NCBI RefSeq assembly: GCF_019317285.1
Contig: NZ_CP079218.1
Location: forward strand, 1,488,001-1,552,000
Source: Pedobacter sp. D749
GTDB taxonomy: Bacteria; Bacteroidota; Bacteroidia; Sphingobacteriales; Sphingobacteriaceae
Length of the DNA stretch: 64,000 bases
Reading direction: 5' to 3'
Shown here: piece after piece, positions 27,213-36,434 of the stretch
Numbering within the stretch: position 1 is the first letter of the stretch
How the letters are laid out: each line of letters begins with the position of its first letter
Program-made: the position numbers and the translations under genes
Notes under the pieces: generated by a model
Told to the model about the DNA's origin: nothing
The model's input: only the letters and a program-made list of their open reading frames with translations
Databases searched by the model: none

Positions 27213-27867
27213 GCCGTCTTTTATTTCTATTGACTATAAACAAAATAACAACGAGAATTACTCCTGCCAATACCACCCATACTATCGCCTGACCGACAAT
27301 ATATCCTAATCCAAATGCTACATTTCCAATTTCGGAAGCACCTTGTTGTCGGCTCGCCTTATTTACGGTAATCTTTAAGGAATTGAAAAATCGCTCCCGG
27401 GCGGGTTTAGACCTTTCGTCTTTATCTTTATCCGTCCAGAAATCAATATAAAGCATTTTGTTGTTCAGGAACAGCATCCTTTTAAACCGCAAATTTGATA
27501 AATTAGGGTTGTTGGTGATATACTTAATTTCATATCCTCGCAATCCATCGATATGGTAAGGCTTTTTACTTACAAGTTTGCCCTTTGATGTGTTTAATGT
27601 TCCTCCAATAAATCCGGAATAAATGCTGTCAAGTTCGTTTTGACTGAAACCTGCACCGCTTTTAGTAGTAAGATCAGCAAAACCGGCAAGATAAAATCCT
27701 GATGAGTCGCTATAATGATGTAAATGCTGGCCTAAGGTATCAGTGATTTGAGGTTTGTCCGGAAAGTCAATTGCGGCTATATCGCCCAGTGTTTGATGGA
27801 AAAAGCCTTTCCTAAACGAGCATAAAGCGATAAATAACACCAAAATTGCAAATGTTTTTTTAGTCAT
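27205..27867 (-). CDS. Exported or membrane-anchored hypothetical protein
   Basis: About 220 residues if started at MTKKTFAILVLFIALCSF (27867), which gives a normal signal peptide. Starts at 27885 or 27948 would add 6 or 27 residues. The periplasmic part contains FYLAGFADLTT and a RMLFLNNKMLYIDFWTDKDK strand pair, the layout of PsbP-like or similar small beta domains. A C-terminal membrane segment (AIVWVVLAGVILVVILFIV) is followed by a basic tail (NRNKRRPM). The family is not identified. The 3' end overlaps the convergent DUF6688-like gene by eight bases. Confidence 0.65.
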   Translation of the reverse strand: MTKKTFAILVLFIALCSFRKGFFHQTLGDIAAIDFPDKPQITDTLGQHLHHYSDSSGFYLAGFADLTTKSGAGFSQNELDSIYSGFIGGTLNTSKGKLVSKKPYHIDGLRGYEIKYITNNPNLSNLRFKRMLFLNNKMLYIDFWTDKDKDERSKPARERFFNSLKITVNKASRQQGASEIGNVAFGLGYIVGQAIVWVVLAGVILVVILFIVNRNKRRPM

Positions 27868-27896
27868 AAAGGCTTTTCTGGTCATTGCATAAATGG

Positions 27897-28028
27897 ATTG
27901 AACGATGAGGAATACGAATACAAGGTAATCATTGCAGCCAAAATGCACGAAGAATTGCGCATCTATATTTTAGGATTTGATATCAAATATGCCAAAGCGT
28001 TAGCAGAAGGGAAGGCAACTACTCCATG
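27897..28028 (+). pseudogene. Coding relic without start, unknown family
   Basis: An open plus-strand frame of about 43 codons (LNDEEYEYKVIIAAKMHEEL, then RIYILGFDIKYAKALAEG, then a stop) has protein-like composition and no start codon. It lies between two minus-strand genes and overlaps the 3' end of the lower one. It may be the tail of a lost gene. Confidence 0.25.
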
Positions 28029-28819
28029 ACCCTATACAACCCGAAATCGGGGGAATAAAGGTATTTTATGTGATGCAACGTAATCACTTGTGGCAGAATC
28101 AAGTTCTCCCCCTTAAACTTAAGGTCGCCTAACTTATAATAATACATGTACACCGGAGAGGGGAGCGTGCCTTGTTGCCATCGAATTAGCACATCGTCAT
28201 CAAATTTCTTCACATCTTTTGCAGTTCTTGAAAATTCACTGTTAAAAAGAAAGTCATTGCGTACAAATAGTGTTTCATCTTTTATTTCAAAAATATTACA
28301 ACGTTCCTGATGCACAGTTACATATTCACAAGGTTTGTAACCGTATTTTTTTAAAAGTGTTGTTTCATATTTATGAAGTGCCAAAAGCTTTAAACTGTCA
28401 TTTTCAATGTTAAGCTCTTCCGACTTTACATTCAGGCTGTCTGCAAAAACTACATTTTTGAAGTCCTGGGATTTGCGATAGTCCGGATAGAAGTATTTCT
28501 TGCGATTAAAATAAAGATTACCTTTTTTATCTATGAAAAAAGGCAGATCCCAATCATAAGTGTTTTCAAAAATGATCCGTTTGTTTACGTCCATTATTTT
28601 AAATGGAGCGTCACTTCTGTCTGGTTTCAAAAAAATTCTGTCATCTTCTAAAAAGATGATTTCACTTAAATTTTGCATGTCTGTAACCAGCTTAAACTTA
28701 CGCTGATCCTTAAGTAATTCGGAAATTAAAGGCACTTCCGGATGACTATCTTTTTTTGGAAATGGATTACATGCCGAAGCAAACATCATAATAATCAAAC
28801 CGGCAAATTTACTTCTCAT
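28019..28819 (-). CDS. Lipoprotein of unknown function
   Basis: 266 residues with a lipoprotein signal (LIIMMFASACNPF, lipidated Cys about residue 17). The mature part is acidic-basic mixed with many Asp/Lys-Phe pairs and beta strands such as RIIFENTYDWDLPFFID and GNLYFNRKKYFYPDY, as in a small beta-propeller-like or WG-type protein, but without clear repeats. No family is recognised. It is monocistronic. Its stop lies downstream of the coding relic on the other strand. Confidence 0.7.
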   Translation of the reverse strand: MRSKFAGLIIMMFASACNPFPKKDSHPEVPLISELLKDQRKFKLVTDMQNLSEIIFLEDDRIFLKPDRSDAPFKIMDVNKRIIFENTYDWDLPFFIDKKGNLYFNRKKYFYPDYRKSQDFKNVVFADSLNVKSEELNIENDSLKLLALHKYETTLLKKYGYKPCEYVTVHQERCNIFEIKDETLFVRNDFLFNSEFSRTAKDVKKFDDDVLIRWQQGTLPSPVYMYYYKLGDLKFKGENLILPQVITLHHIKYLYSPDFGLYRVME

Positions 28820-28882
28820 GGTGCGTTTTTTTAGATTTGGAATTATAACAAAAACTGAACCATAAGCATCATTGCCGGTTTG

Positions 28883-29332
28883 CTAAGCATCCGGTATGTT
28901 TGGCTCTACAAGTTTAATGAGTTTTTCAAGAGATTCCTGCCAACCAAGATAACACATCTCCACAGGTATCATCGCAGGTATGTTTTCCTGCAATATTTTT
29001 AAGTCCGTACCAACCGATGTTTTAGTGAACCAGATGGTGTTTACAATGGTGCCAGTCAGATTTGAATCTTCAAACTTATCTGTGTATTTTAACAATTCAT
29101 TCGGAACGACCTCTAAGTATTCTCCACCAAACGCGTTAGTACTTCCTGTAGTGAAATTCTGGAAAGACATTTTAAATGTGCCGCCCGGCTTTACATCCAT
29201 GCCATGAATGATACCGAGAAATCCATAAGGCGGCATCCACGATGCAAGTGCTGTAGGCTCGGTAAAAGCACGGTAAACCTTCTCCGGTGATGCTTTAATC
29301 ACTCTGTGTAATGAAACGCTGTTGTCTGACAT
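28883..29332 (-). CDS. SRPBCC (AHSA1/START-like) protein
   Basis: 149 residues matching the activator-of-Hsp90-like SRPBCC fold. The first strand and helix are VSLHRVIKASPEKVYRAFTE and ALASWMPP; GGEYLEVVPNELLKYTD is in the middle; the C-terminal helix contains CYLGWQESLEKLIKLVE. The fold has a deep hydrophobic pocket for lipids or polyketides; no catalytic residues are implied. Many Bacteroidota carry several such genes and their roles are mostly unknown. It stands alone, upstream of an inverted-repeat element on the 5' side. Confidence 0.9.
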   Translation of the reverse strand: MSDNSVSLHRVIKASPEKVYRAFTEPTALASWMPPYGFLGIIHGMDVKPGGTFKMSFQNFTTGSTNAFGGEYLEVVPNELLKYTDKFEDSNLTGTIVNTIWFTKTSVGTDLKILQENIPAMIPVEMCYLGWQESLEKLIKLVEPNIPDA

Positions 29333-29353
29333 ACAATTATTTTTATTTTAGAA

Positions 29354-29507
29354 TTAGCGCCTGTTTAAAATTAAGTAAAATTTATTTCGTATGTCAGTCT
29401 GAGCGTAGTCGAAGACAATTTTTTATAGTTAAGAGAAGCATTCGACTTCGCTCTTGTGACAAACTAGGAGAAGTAATGTAATTGAATAAAATTTAAACAG
29501 GTGCTAA
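29354..29507. mobile_element. 154-bp MITE-like element
   Basis: Terminal inverted repeats TTAGCGCCTGTTTAAA (29354-29369) and its complement with one change (29492-29507) enclose a gene-free core. The core has its own inverted pair built on GTCAGTCTGAGCGTAGTCGA and the facing CGACTTCGCTC, the REP-like motif common in Bacteroidota. No transposase is present, so it would be mobilised in trans. The remaining sequence to 29708 holds nothing clear. Confidence 0.65.
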
Positions 29508-29708
29508 ATATGTTTAACAAATATGATGTTATTACCGGATAATTTGCAGGGTGATATACGACAATTTACAGGGGGGATGGGACAATATCTTTCTTTGACA
29601 ACATGGTGCAGGCCAGCTTTCGGCGTAGCGACTACATATACCGAACCTGGGTTTTCAATGTTATGTAATTGAGTTATGGTGGATGAATTTTACCCGAACC
29701 GGGGTAGG

Positions 29709-30932
29709 CTAGGTATCACAACTTACATCGTCCCAATCTTGTTCTCCATACCTGATTAGCCAATTTAGGGCGTAGTGCCTTTCATATACCACGCCAGAAA
29801 TAGCTTCTTCAAGTTGGACGTTTGCCAATCTTGCATCTACACAAGCCCAGTCGATTCTGTAGTAAAGGTCATTTGCATCCAGAATTTCAGCTGCAGATCT
29901 TGTTTCAGATATGGAATTTATAAAAGTATTGGGGTCTTTTCCCGCACCAACAGGATAATCTTGTTCAGGGATGTCATTTAAATCGCAAAGTTGGTCAGGG
30001 AAATTAAGTTCATCAATCTTACCTAAGGCCCACATCAGCGTGTAAATACATTCGCTTTTCCAACTTTCCGTATTTTTCCGCTCTTCGGTAGGATGACCAA
30101 GTAATTCTTTTTCTGCAGGTGTGGTTTGTGCCCATAAATCGTATTGCTGCAAATAGGCAATTGCAATATCCGCCGGTATTACATTATTTGCCACAAAATT
30201 AGTAACGGCCAGAATGCATAACCTGGTCGCAATTTCTTTTGGTGTCCTTATTAAAGTTTCACTTTCAGCATTGATGCAGGGTAAACTTGAATTAACTTTG
30301 ATGCCTCTTACTTTCAGTATTGCTTCACTTCTTTCTTTTCTTCTGATTTGATCGTCAGACAATTGAGATTGTTCCTTGTCAAAATATTTCGACTCAATAT
30401 TAACACTAAGTTTTTCAATTTCTGAATTTCCTGAGGTATCCAGGATTAGATCTAAATTGTGATCCAAAAAGTGTTGTCCGCCAGACTTGCTGATTAAAGT
30501 GCCTGGCTGTGTGAATATAATCGCATCAAACTCAGTTGCGAGTTTTTGAAGCAGTGGTATGATGTCTTTGGTCTCCTGCGGTTCCTGTTCTACAGAAAAC
30601 TCGCTATTTATAGTAGCGACTTTAGCCAACAGCAAATGTTTTAACTGTTCATTTGTTGCCGGTAATGCTGTAATATATCCGTAAAGGCCTTTTAAGTTTG
30701 CCGTTAGCGGACTGTCGTCAATTTCCGGAAGCTGGTAGGAGGGGAACGCCCTTTCGCGATAGCTTACTTTAATCGTAACAGATGGACTAAATAACCCGCC
30801 TTTTATAACCAGTTGTGCTATTTTATCTTCACCTGGATCACTTATGGATAATATCCCTTTAGGAAATTCTTTCTGAAGCAGGTATGTGATTTTTTCAAAC
30901 CCAATGTAGTGAGAATAATACGTACAAATCAT
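29709..30932 (-). CDS. DUF4272-domain protein
   Basis: About 407 residues when started at MICTYYSHYIGFEKITYLLQ (30932). A Met at 31031 would add 33 residues but would overlap the start of the divergent WG-repeat gene and leave no promoter space. The C-terminal half from about RRKERSEAILK to the end carries the DUF4272 pattern: SLPCINAESETLIRTPKEIA, RLCILAVTN, and WKSECIYTLMWALGKIDEL then FPDQLCD. The N-terminal ~200 residues are separate and unassigned. The protein is soluble; the family role is unknown. The gene is divergent from the WG-repeat lipoprotein gene, sharing a ~100-base intergenic region. Confidence 0.85.
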   Translation of the reverse strand: MICTYYSHYIGFEKITYLLQKEFPKGILSISDPGEDKIAQLVIKGGLFSPSVTIKVSYRERAFPSYQLPEIDDSPLTANLKGLYGYITALPATNEQLKHLLLAKVATINSEFSVEQEPQETKDIIPLLQKLATEFDAIIFTQPGTLISKSGGQHFLDHNLDLILDTSGNSEIEKLSVNIESKYFDKEQSQLSDDQIRRKERSEAILKVRGIKVNSSLPCINAESETLIRTPKEIATRLCILAVTNFVANNVIPADIAIAYLQQYDLWAQTTPAEKELLGHPTEERKNTESWKSECIYTLMWALGKIDELNFPDQLCDLNDIPEQDYPVGAGKDPNTFINSISETRSAAEILDANDLYYRIDWACVDARLANVQLEEAISGVVYERHYALNWLIRYGEQDWDDVSCDT

Positions 30933-31029
30933 ATGTTTTACTTTGAACCGGTGATGAATCATCGCAACAAAAACTGAACCATACATGGCATGAATTTCGC
31001 TATTCCTGTAGCTTATTACTAAAAACGCC

Positions 31030-33138
31030 ATGAAATTACTAAATTACGCCGCAGCCTGCTTTTTCTGTTGTTATCTTTTTTCCTGTTCAGGACAGGTGGA
31101 AACCAAATCTAAATCCAATGACTCTTTAGCTAGTGAAATGGTTAATGCATTCAAAGGAAAGAGTCTGGAAGAAATTAATGAGTTATTAAAAAGTAATTCC
31201 GAACAAATTGAAGGGCTTTTTAAATTAATGGATACACGGCTGGAGATAACTCCTGCAAAAAGTAGTAATCCATCTTCTAATGAAGGAGTTATATCCGGAC
31301 CTTCATTTACAATTATCCCGGAGAAAATCATAGGACCTGCGCTTAATGAAATGGCTAAGAATTATGAGTTTTCACAAAAAATCTTCCCTGAAGGTTCGGT
31401 TATCACAACATCTCTTAAATCAAGCTATAAACCTGCCGTTTTCCAGGATCCTGCTGGAAAAGATGGATCTAATATTTTACGAAGTGAATTTATAGTGCAT
31501 GGCTTATATTTTCATGACCATTCCAGTTTAAAGGACAACATTGGATCGTCAGACAATCATGAAAATATTATGATTAAGGAGAGAAAGCCAATAGACAGTC
31601 TTAAAGCAACTGTAAAATATACCTATATCACTAAAATGGAAAAAGTTATATTGGATGAAAATGAGACGGAGAAGAAAATTGGTGAAGGTACTATAAAACT
31701 TAAACAGCTGGGAAACGGTTCGGCAACATTTACTTATAATGGTCCTGATGGACATCTGCTATCGATAGCAGGAATGGATACGCAAGGCAGATTGATTGAT
31801 CATAATAGCTCCTCTACAAACTCAATTCCTTCGGCTGCTAAACGTAAATTTCTGGAGGAACTTAATGAAGTTCTAAAAGCTACAACGAAGAAGATTGACG
31901 CAGGAAAATATAAAAATGCGGATGAATTAATTACAGATCTAAAAGCTACATTACCTTCATCAATCACTGAAAAAGATGCTGCTGAAACTAATTCCCAGTT
32001 GTCAAATTATCACTTTTATCAGGATATTTCTAAGATTGTGGTTTATTATGCAGCGGCTGTTAAAACGGTTGAGCATCAGGTGACACTGAAAAGTGAGGAC
32101 ATTATAGCCAGTGGTCTTTCTATAGGAATTGGCGAAAAACAAAGCGGTTATGGAGTTGTACAGGCAGACGGCAGTTGGTTAATAAAACCTTCATTCAAAA
32201 TCCTTTATGCTATAAATCCATTTTATTACAGCACTTGTGAGGAGTATTCTGCTGATGAAAAATGCGACTACTTTAGATTGGATGCGGAGAATAAAAAAAT
32301 GATTCCATTTGAGCAAAGCAAGCTAAAAGGTTATGTATTGAAGCGTGCTTTAAATTCAAATCTGGTTCTTTTTCAACAGAGAAATACTGACCCCGCAAAA
32401 GTCTATGACAATGGAGTGATGGATAAAAATGGGAACATTATCATGAAACCGGTTTACTATGACGTATGGATTGCGGGAAATTATCTGATTACCGCAGGAG
32501 AGAATGCGAAAACCAGTGAAGGAGAATTTGGTTTATACACACAAACCGGTAAGCCAATTATTCAGGGAAGTGCCCAGCCAATCGGTCGTAAAGGTAATTT
32601 CATCTTTATTGAACAGGCGGGTAATCCGAATGATGGGAATAAAAAATATAAGTTACTGGATAACCGTTCAGGAAAAAGTTTTTTGCCTGAAGGGATCTTT
32701 GCACTAGAGACGGACTATGTTGGCGATGCCCTTCCGGTGAGCAACGGCAAGAGCAAATATTTGATTGACAGAAAAAAGAACAAAAAGGCTGATCTATCTG
32801 AGTATGCGGTAATCAAGCAATTTGTAGGCAATTACGCACTTGTAAAGTCGAAAGCAGGCTATTGGGGAGTGATTAATAGCGCCGGAGAACTGGAGGTAGC
32901 CTGCGTAAATACAAGTTTATCCCCTGTATACAATGATCTTACGCTAATTACCGATGCACAGGGGCCTGAAGGTAAACAGCGAAACGGATTGTTAAATATT
33001 GTAACCGGCAGAATGATTGTACCATTAATGTACAGAGAAGACGATAACGTAGCCTCTGTACATGGGGAAGCTTCAACAACCACATATTATATAGCTGGCA
33101 AAAAATTTGATGCTTTTGGCAAGGAAATGGAAAACTAG
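31030..33138 (+). CDS. WG-repeat lipoprotein
   Basis: 702 residues with a lipoprotein signal (FFCCYLFSCSG, lipidated Cys near residue 19-20). The first ~350 residues are helical with few repeats. From about 370 on there are degenerate WG/KWG-type repeats: KQSGYGVVQADGSWLIKPSF, KVYDNGVMDKNGNIIMKPVY, GEFGLYTQTGKPII and GYWGVINSAGELEV. WG repeats form beta modules found in many surface or periplasmic Bacteroidota proteins. Function is unknown; ligand binding or scaffolding is likely. It is monocistronic and followed by an inverted-repeat element. Confidence 0.85.
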   Translation: MKLLNYAAACFFCCYLFSCSGQVETKSKSNDSLASEMVNAFKGKSLEEINELLKSNSEQIEGLFKLMDTRLEITPAKSSNPSSNEGVISGPSFTIIPEKIIGPALNEMAKNYEFSQKIFPEGSVITTSLKSSYKPAVFQDPAGKDGSNILRSEFIVHGLYFHDHSSLKDNIGSSDNHENIMIKERKPIDSLKATVKYTYITKMEKVILDENETEKKIGEGTIKLKQLGNGSATFTYNGPDGHLLSIAGMDTQGRLIDHNSSSTNSIPSAAKRKFLEELNEVLKATTKKIDAGKYKNADELITDLKATLPSSITEKDAAETNSQLSNYHFYQDISKIVVYYAAAVKTVEHQVTLKSEDIIASGLSIGIGEKQSGYGVVQADGSWLIKPSFKILYAINPFYYSTCEEYSADEKCDYFRLDAENKKMIPFEQSKLKGYVLKRALNSNLVLFQQRNTDPAKVYDNGVMDKNGNIIMKPVYYDVWIAGNYLITAGENAKTSEGEFGLYTQTGKPIIQGSAQPIGRKGNFIFIEQAGNPNDGNKKYKLLDNRSGKSFLPEGIFALETDYVGDALPVSNGKSKYLIDRKKNKKADLSEYAVIKQFVGNYALVKSKAGYWGVINSAGELEVACVNTSLSPVYNDLTLITDAQGPEGKQRNGLLNIVTGRMIVPLMYREDDNVASVHGEASTTTYYIAGKKFDAFGKEMEN

Positions 33139-33235
33139 GGTATTTGAATGAAAAAAATACCCAACATAGGGTAAGCACTGGTTTTTGGACGTTGTTCATT
33201 GCAGCAGGATCACACCAAAAACTATCAAAAGTATA

Positions 33236-33809
33236 AAGAGGCTGTATCAAAAATATTCATGCTAGCCCACTAAGCAAATTATATTTTGAGACTTCGTCAT
33301 TCCCAATTTAATTGGGAATCATAATGCTATTGCAGCGCTTTAAGATTCCCGCCAGCGCCTATCGTGTGGACAAAATAATTATCACATTCTTCTATCGCTC
33401 TATGCCGCGGGGCATGGTACTTTGGAGCGCCAAAGTACCCAAAGCGCTTTGTCAATCCAGCAATGAGCCTTTCACACAATCTCATGCACATCAAAAAAAC
33501 AGCGACACTTCGTTTTGTGTTCAATATTTTTTTAAAATTAAATTATCGGTTATGAACACAAAACCACTGCGTTTCAGGTTTGTTAGTGCCATTTTTTACT
33601 ATTGTGCAACTGTTTTTTTGATTTCCCCGGCTCTTGGGATTGACAGCGTCCTTGGTTAAAATCCGTGCTTTATTAAAGTTAGTTAGCAAAACGCCTAAAA
33701 AATTAAACTCAAAAAGATGTGTCCATAGGATAGGCCTGTGCGGGAATGACGGGAAACGAAATAAAATTCTGGCCTTAACTGCCAGATTTTACTTTTGAGA
33801 CAATCTCTT
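33236..33809. mobile_element. 574-bp transposase-less element with terminal inverted repeats
   Basis: Ends AAGAGGCTGTATCAAAA (33236-33252) and its complement with three changes (33793-33809). Inside, a second inverted pair CGTCATTCCC (33295-33304) and GGGAATGACG (33742-33751) is REP-like, and a palindrome ATTCCCAAT/ATTGGGAAT lies at 33299-33319. No transposase or intact gene is present. The internal minus-strand frame with PKYHAPRHRAIEECDNYF is familiar from noncoding repeats and is not called. The end sequence resembles that of the element at 44912, so both may belong to one family. Confidence 0.65.
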
Positions 33810-33914
33810 TAAGCTATTACGGGTTATGCCAAAATATGCGCCAAATCGCGGACCAAGCAAAAAAGTTGAGAGCAAGTATAATATGCTTTTTAACAAGAAC
33901 CAATCAAACCAATA

Positions 33915-34217
33915 TTAACAATCAATATTTCCGTTCTCCAGGTGGGCGATACGGAATATTTCCTTTGTAATGATTGCTATATTTTCTTTTAACTCATCCA
34001 AAGAACAGTTTATGGTGCCGATAGGAATAGGCAGTTCCATAAGTTCTTCCAGAAATTCTATTTTTAAAGAACAGCCTGGAACATCTTCTGCGCTACCTTT
34101 TAGTAGTGAGAAAATTTCGCTGGCTTCTTTTTTGTCTTTGCCGAGAGAAAATTTGCCATACGTGATTTTCCCACCTGGTCCCTGAAGGCTGATGTTGATG
34201 GTGAAACGGGTTTCCAT
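33915..34217 (-). CDS. Small hypothetical protein downstream of Hsp20
   Basis: About 100 residues started at METRFTINISLQGPGGKITY (34217). An upstream Met at 34277 would add 20 residues that read like noncoding and overlap the Hsp20 terminator. Composition is mixed beta then helix, ending in a helix with ENIAIITKEIFRIAHLEN. No family is recognised. It is on the same strand as hsp20 but separated by a strong terminator, so it probably has its own promoter. Confidence 0.65.
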   Translation of the reverse strand: METRFTINISLQGPGGKITYGKFSLGKDKKEASEIFSLLKGSAEDVPGCSLKIEFLEELMELPIPIGTINCSLDELKENIAIITKEIFRIAHLENGNIDC

Positions 34218-34260
34218 AGCTAAATGTTGTATTTTCTTTAACAGATTTGGGTACATTATC

Positions 34261-34289
34261 AATAAAAAGTGCCGCATTTAGCGGCACTT
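34261..34289 (-). terminator. Rho-independent terminator of hsp20
   Basis: On the minus strand, AAGTGCCGC and GCGGCACTT pair over nine bases (34281-34289 with 34267-34275) around a 5-base loop, followed by TTTTTATT. It lies seven bases after the hsp20 stop codon. Confidence 0.88.
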
Positions 34290-34295
34290 GGGAAA

Positions 34296-34736
34296 TTATT
34301 GTATTTCGATCTGTCTGGCGATCGCTTTAGCCTCTTCCTTTTTAGGAATGTTGAGTTTGAGTACGCCATCCGTATAAGCAGCCTGAATTTGCTCAACATT
34401 AGCACTTTCCGGAAGGGTAAACGATCTGGTAAATGCCGAGTAGCTGTATTCCCTTCTGTTGTAGATTTTACCTTCAGTATTGTTTTCTGTACGCTGTTCA
34501 GTAGAAATGGTCAGCATATCACGCTCTACAGCTACCTTGAAATCTTCTTTTTTTAATCCGGGTGCCGCAAGTTCAATATGGTACGCTTCATTCGACTCGG
34601 AAATGTTAACCGCAGGCACGCTGCTTAAACGACGGTCGTTAAAAAAGGTATCGCCTAATACTGATTCAAAGATGTCATTAAAGCCTGGCAATAATGAACT
34701 GTTCTTTTTTTCTGGATTGAATTTAACCAATGTCAT
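34296..34736 (-). CDS. Small heat-shock protein Hsp20/alpha-crystallin
   Basis: 146 residues started at MTLVKFNPEKK (34736). That start is fixed by a good AAGGAG Shine-Dalgarno at 34750-34745, eight bases upstream; a longer frame to 34784 would put the site inside the gene. The alpha-crystallin domain spans ~40-135: VNISESNEAYHIELAAPGLK, DFKVAVERDMLTIS, YSAFTRSFTLPESANVE and DGVLKLNIPK, with the C-terminal IEI-like anchor (RQIEIQ). It is an ATP-independent holdase. The strong ribosome site, rare in this phylum, fits rapid stress expression. A palindrome upstream may be an operator. Confidence 0.95.
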   Translation of the reverse strand: MTLVKFNPEKKNSSLLPGFNDIFESVLGDTFFNDRRLSSVPAVNISESNEAYHIELAAPGLKKEDFKVAVERDMLTISTEQRTENNTEGKIYNRREYSYSAFTRSFTLPESANVEQIQAAYTDGVLKLNIPKKEEAKAIARQIEIQ

Positions 34737-34880
34737 AGTTTTTTCTCCTTTTAATGTTTTAATAATAAATGGACTATAAATCAATTAATTTAACGCTTTA
34801 ACCTTTTTCAAAAAGGTTACATCTCTGGTTAATCAAGTGCTGTGCCAAGGCGTTCATGAAGGGGCAGCGAATAGTTTTCT

Positions 34881-34937
34881 CTGAAAAATTTTCATTTTTT
34901 ATGAAAATTTTTCAGTGCATTGCTGAAATTTTTTCAG
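34881..34937. promoter_or_regulatory. Twin CTGAAA palindromes upstream of hsp20
   Basis: A perfect 15-base inverted repeat, CTGAAAAATTTTCAT with ATGAAAATTTTTCAG (34881-34895 and 34901-34915), is followed by a smaller one, CTGAAA-TTT-TTTCAG (34923-34937). All four half-sites share CTGAAA, at the outer edge of both. They lie about 145-200 bases before the hsp20 start in an otherwise empty 430-base region. They may be a double operator, or a hairpin; no neighbouring gene on the plus strand needs a terminator here. Confidence 0.55.
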
Positions 34938-35170
34938 TTTTACCCTTCTATTCCTGGCGGCTTTTAAATTAGCGAGATGAAATAATTGTCGTGTTAATGG
35001 CTCAAATGCAATCCATAGATTTTTGTCTAAATCCCCGTTTTTTCTTGTTCTTAAAGCATTTTAGCAGTCAGCATAGGATAATCAACCAAAAAGCAGATAT
35101 ATTAAGAGGATAACATCTTTTTCGAACCCTTGCCTGGCTTATCAATTAGACAATGCACCATAAATTAACA

Positions 35171-35725
35171 TTAGGGCGTACGTTCAAAGTAGATGATATG
35201 ATTATCGAAGTTACCCTGATAAGGATTCCCTCTTGCCCGGAAACCATTGGCTACAAGAAATCGCTGACTGCTGGGGGTTGCTGTAGTAGAAAATATAATA
35301 CCAGGGTGATCACTGATTTTTTTGAGTAACATCCTTTTTAATGTGCTGCTGATTCCCTTTTTACGAACTGATTCACGAGTGAATGAATAACCGATTTCTA
35401 AAAACGGTTTGTCTATGTTCGTGATAATACCAGCTTTTTTATACACTTCTTGCAGGTAAGATGGATCTGGCCTTTTAATAGCCGAAATGCCGACCAGCTT
35501 TTTGCCATTGTAGCAGAATGCAAGGAACGCTGCATTTAAAATCTTTAAGGGCAGATCAACAGGCGAAACTTTATTTCCCTTTCTCAATAATAAATAGAAG
35601 TGATGGAGCTGGATCATTGAACAATCGCAGGGTCTTTTGATTTCAATATAGCAATTGAGGAGAAAAGTCGGTTGCTCATGATAGTCCTGATCAAATACCA
35701 GGTTGGTAGATATATTGTGGTTCAT
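35171..35725 (-). CDS. GNAT-family acetyltransferase
   Basis: 184 residues. The acetyl-CoA motif A is seen as EIGYSFTRESVRKKGISSTL (about residues 112-131, with the R-K-K-G-I loop), followed by the last strands (GIIFSTTATPSSQRFLVANG and ending NHIIYFERTP). Upstream, FLAFCYNGKKLVGISAIKRP is the usual preceding strand. Substrate unknown: a small-molecule or peptide amine. It lies alone, upstream of a HicB-like gene on the same strand but without overlap. Confidence 0.8.
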   Translation of the reverse strand: MNHNISTNLVFDQDYHEQPTFLLNCYIEIKRPCDCSMIQLHHFYLLLRKGNKVSPVDLPLKILNAAFLAFCYNGKKLVGISAIKRPDPSYLQEVYKKAGIITNIDKPFLEIGYSFTRESVRKKGISSTLKRMLLKKISDHPGIIFSTTATPSSQRFLVANGFRARGNPYQGNFDNHIIYFERTP

Positions 35726-35771
35726 CAGAATAAATTTAGGTGAGGGTAGGAATAGCCGTTTTTGTGGCAGC

Positions 35772-36041
35772 TTATTTGTTTTTGATACTTAATGATGTAC
35801 GTAAAGGGCCTGATAAGGCAAACATTTCGCATACTTTATCATTCCAGTCTATCAATGCATCTTCAGGTGAGGTTCCAAGGCCTGAAACATCGTGTTCCTC
35901 TTCAAAAGATAATACCGCATAAAAGCAATCACCATCCTGATATACGGAGGGTTTAAACTGCATCACAAAAGTGGGTAACCTGTATCGGTTATAATCAAAA
36001 TCTACCAGTTTTCCTGGTATCGTTCTGGCTCGCTGTTTCAT
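35772..36041 (-). CDS. HicB-like small protein
   Basis: 89 residues. The centre carries the pattern of HicB-type beta-alpha folds: CFYAVLSFEEEHDVSGLGTS then PEDALIDWNDKV, i.e. strand, Gly-turn and a helix beginning with EDAL. No HicA partner is present upstream or downstream and there is no DNA-binding C-terminal domain, so it is not clearly a toxin-antitoxin gene. It could be an orphan antitoxin-like protein. Function is unknown. Confidence 0.55.
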   Translation of the reverse strand: MKQRARTIPGKLVDFDYNRYRLPTFVMQFKPSVYQDGDCFYAVLSFEEEHDVSGLGTSPEDALIDWNDKVCEMFALSGPLRTSLSIKNK

Positions 36042-36434
36042 CGCTTAATGTTTTATAGAAACATTGTTGTTTACCTGTTTTTTACTTATGGTAAGCAAAC
36101 GTAATTGTAAAGTAGCCAACCAATGTTTCCTTAAGGTTAGCCGATTATTGTTTGTTTGTTAAGTGTTTGGTAGAGATGAGTTCTGGAGGAAAAAGCCCTG
36201 ATTATATTTTTTCAGAAGGGTAGGGTAAGGCAATGTCGTATTATCATTTGCAAAAAAAGAAAACATCTTTTTTAAATGGGTTGCGGAGCTTTCCTGTTAA
36301 CATGCTGGCAGTAAATGAAGATAATCAATCTTTAATAAAGATGTGATGAGCGTGACGACCAATAAAGATAAATTTCTGCCGTATTAATCCTTTTGATATA
36401 GATGCAGTCGAATGCAATTAATACGGCACTAATA

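Noticed and set aside
33312..33659. Open frames on both strands inside the 33.2-33.8 kb element (for example one with PKYHAPRHRAIEECDNYF)
   Set aside because: They lie wholly inside a terminal-inverted-repeat element, overlap each other, have unusual composition, and look like the noncoding repeats that give false frames in this family.
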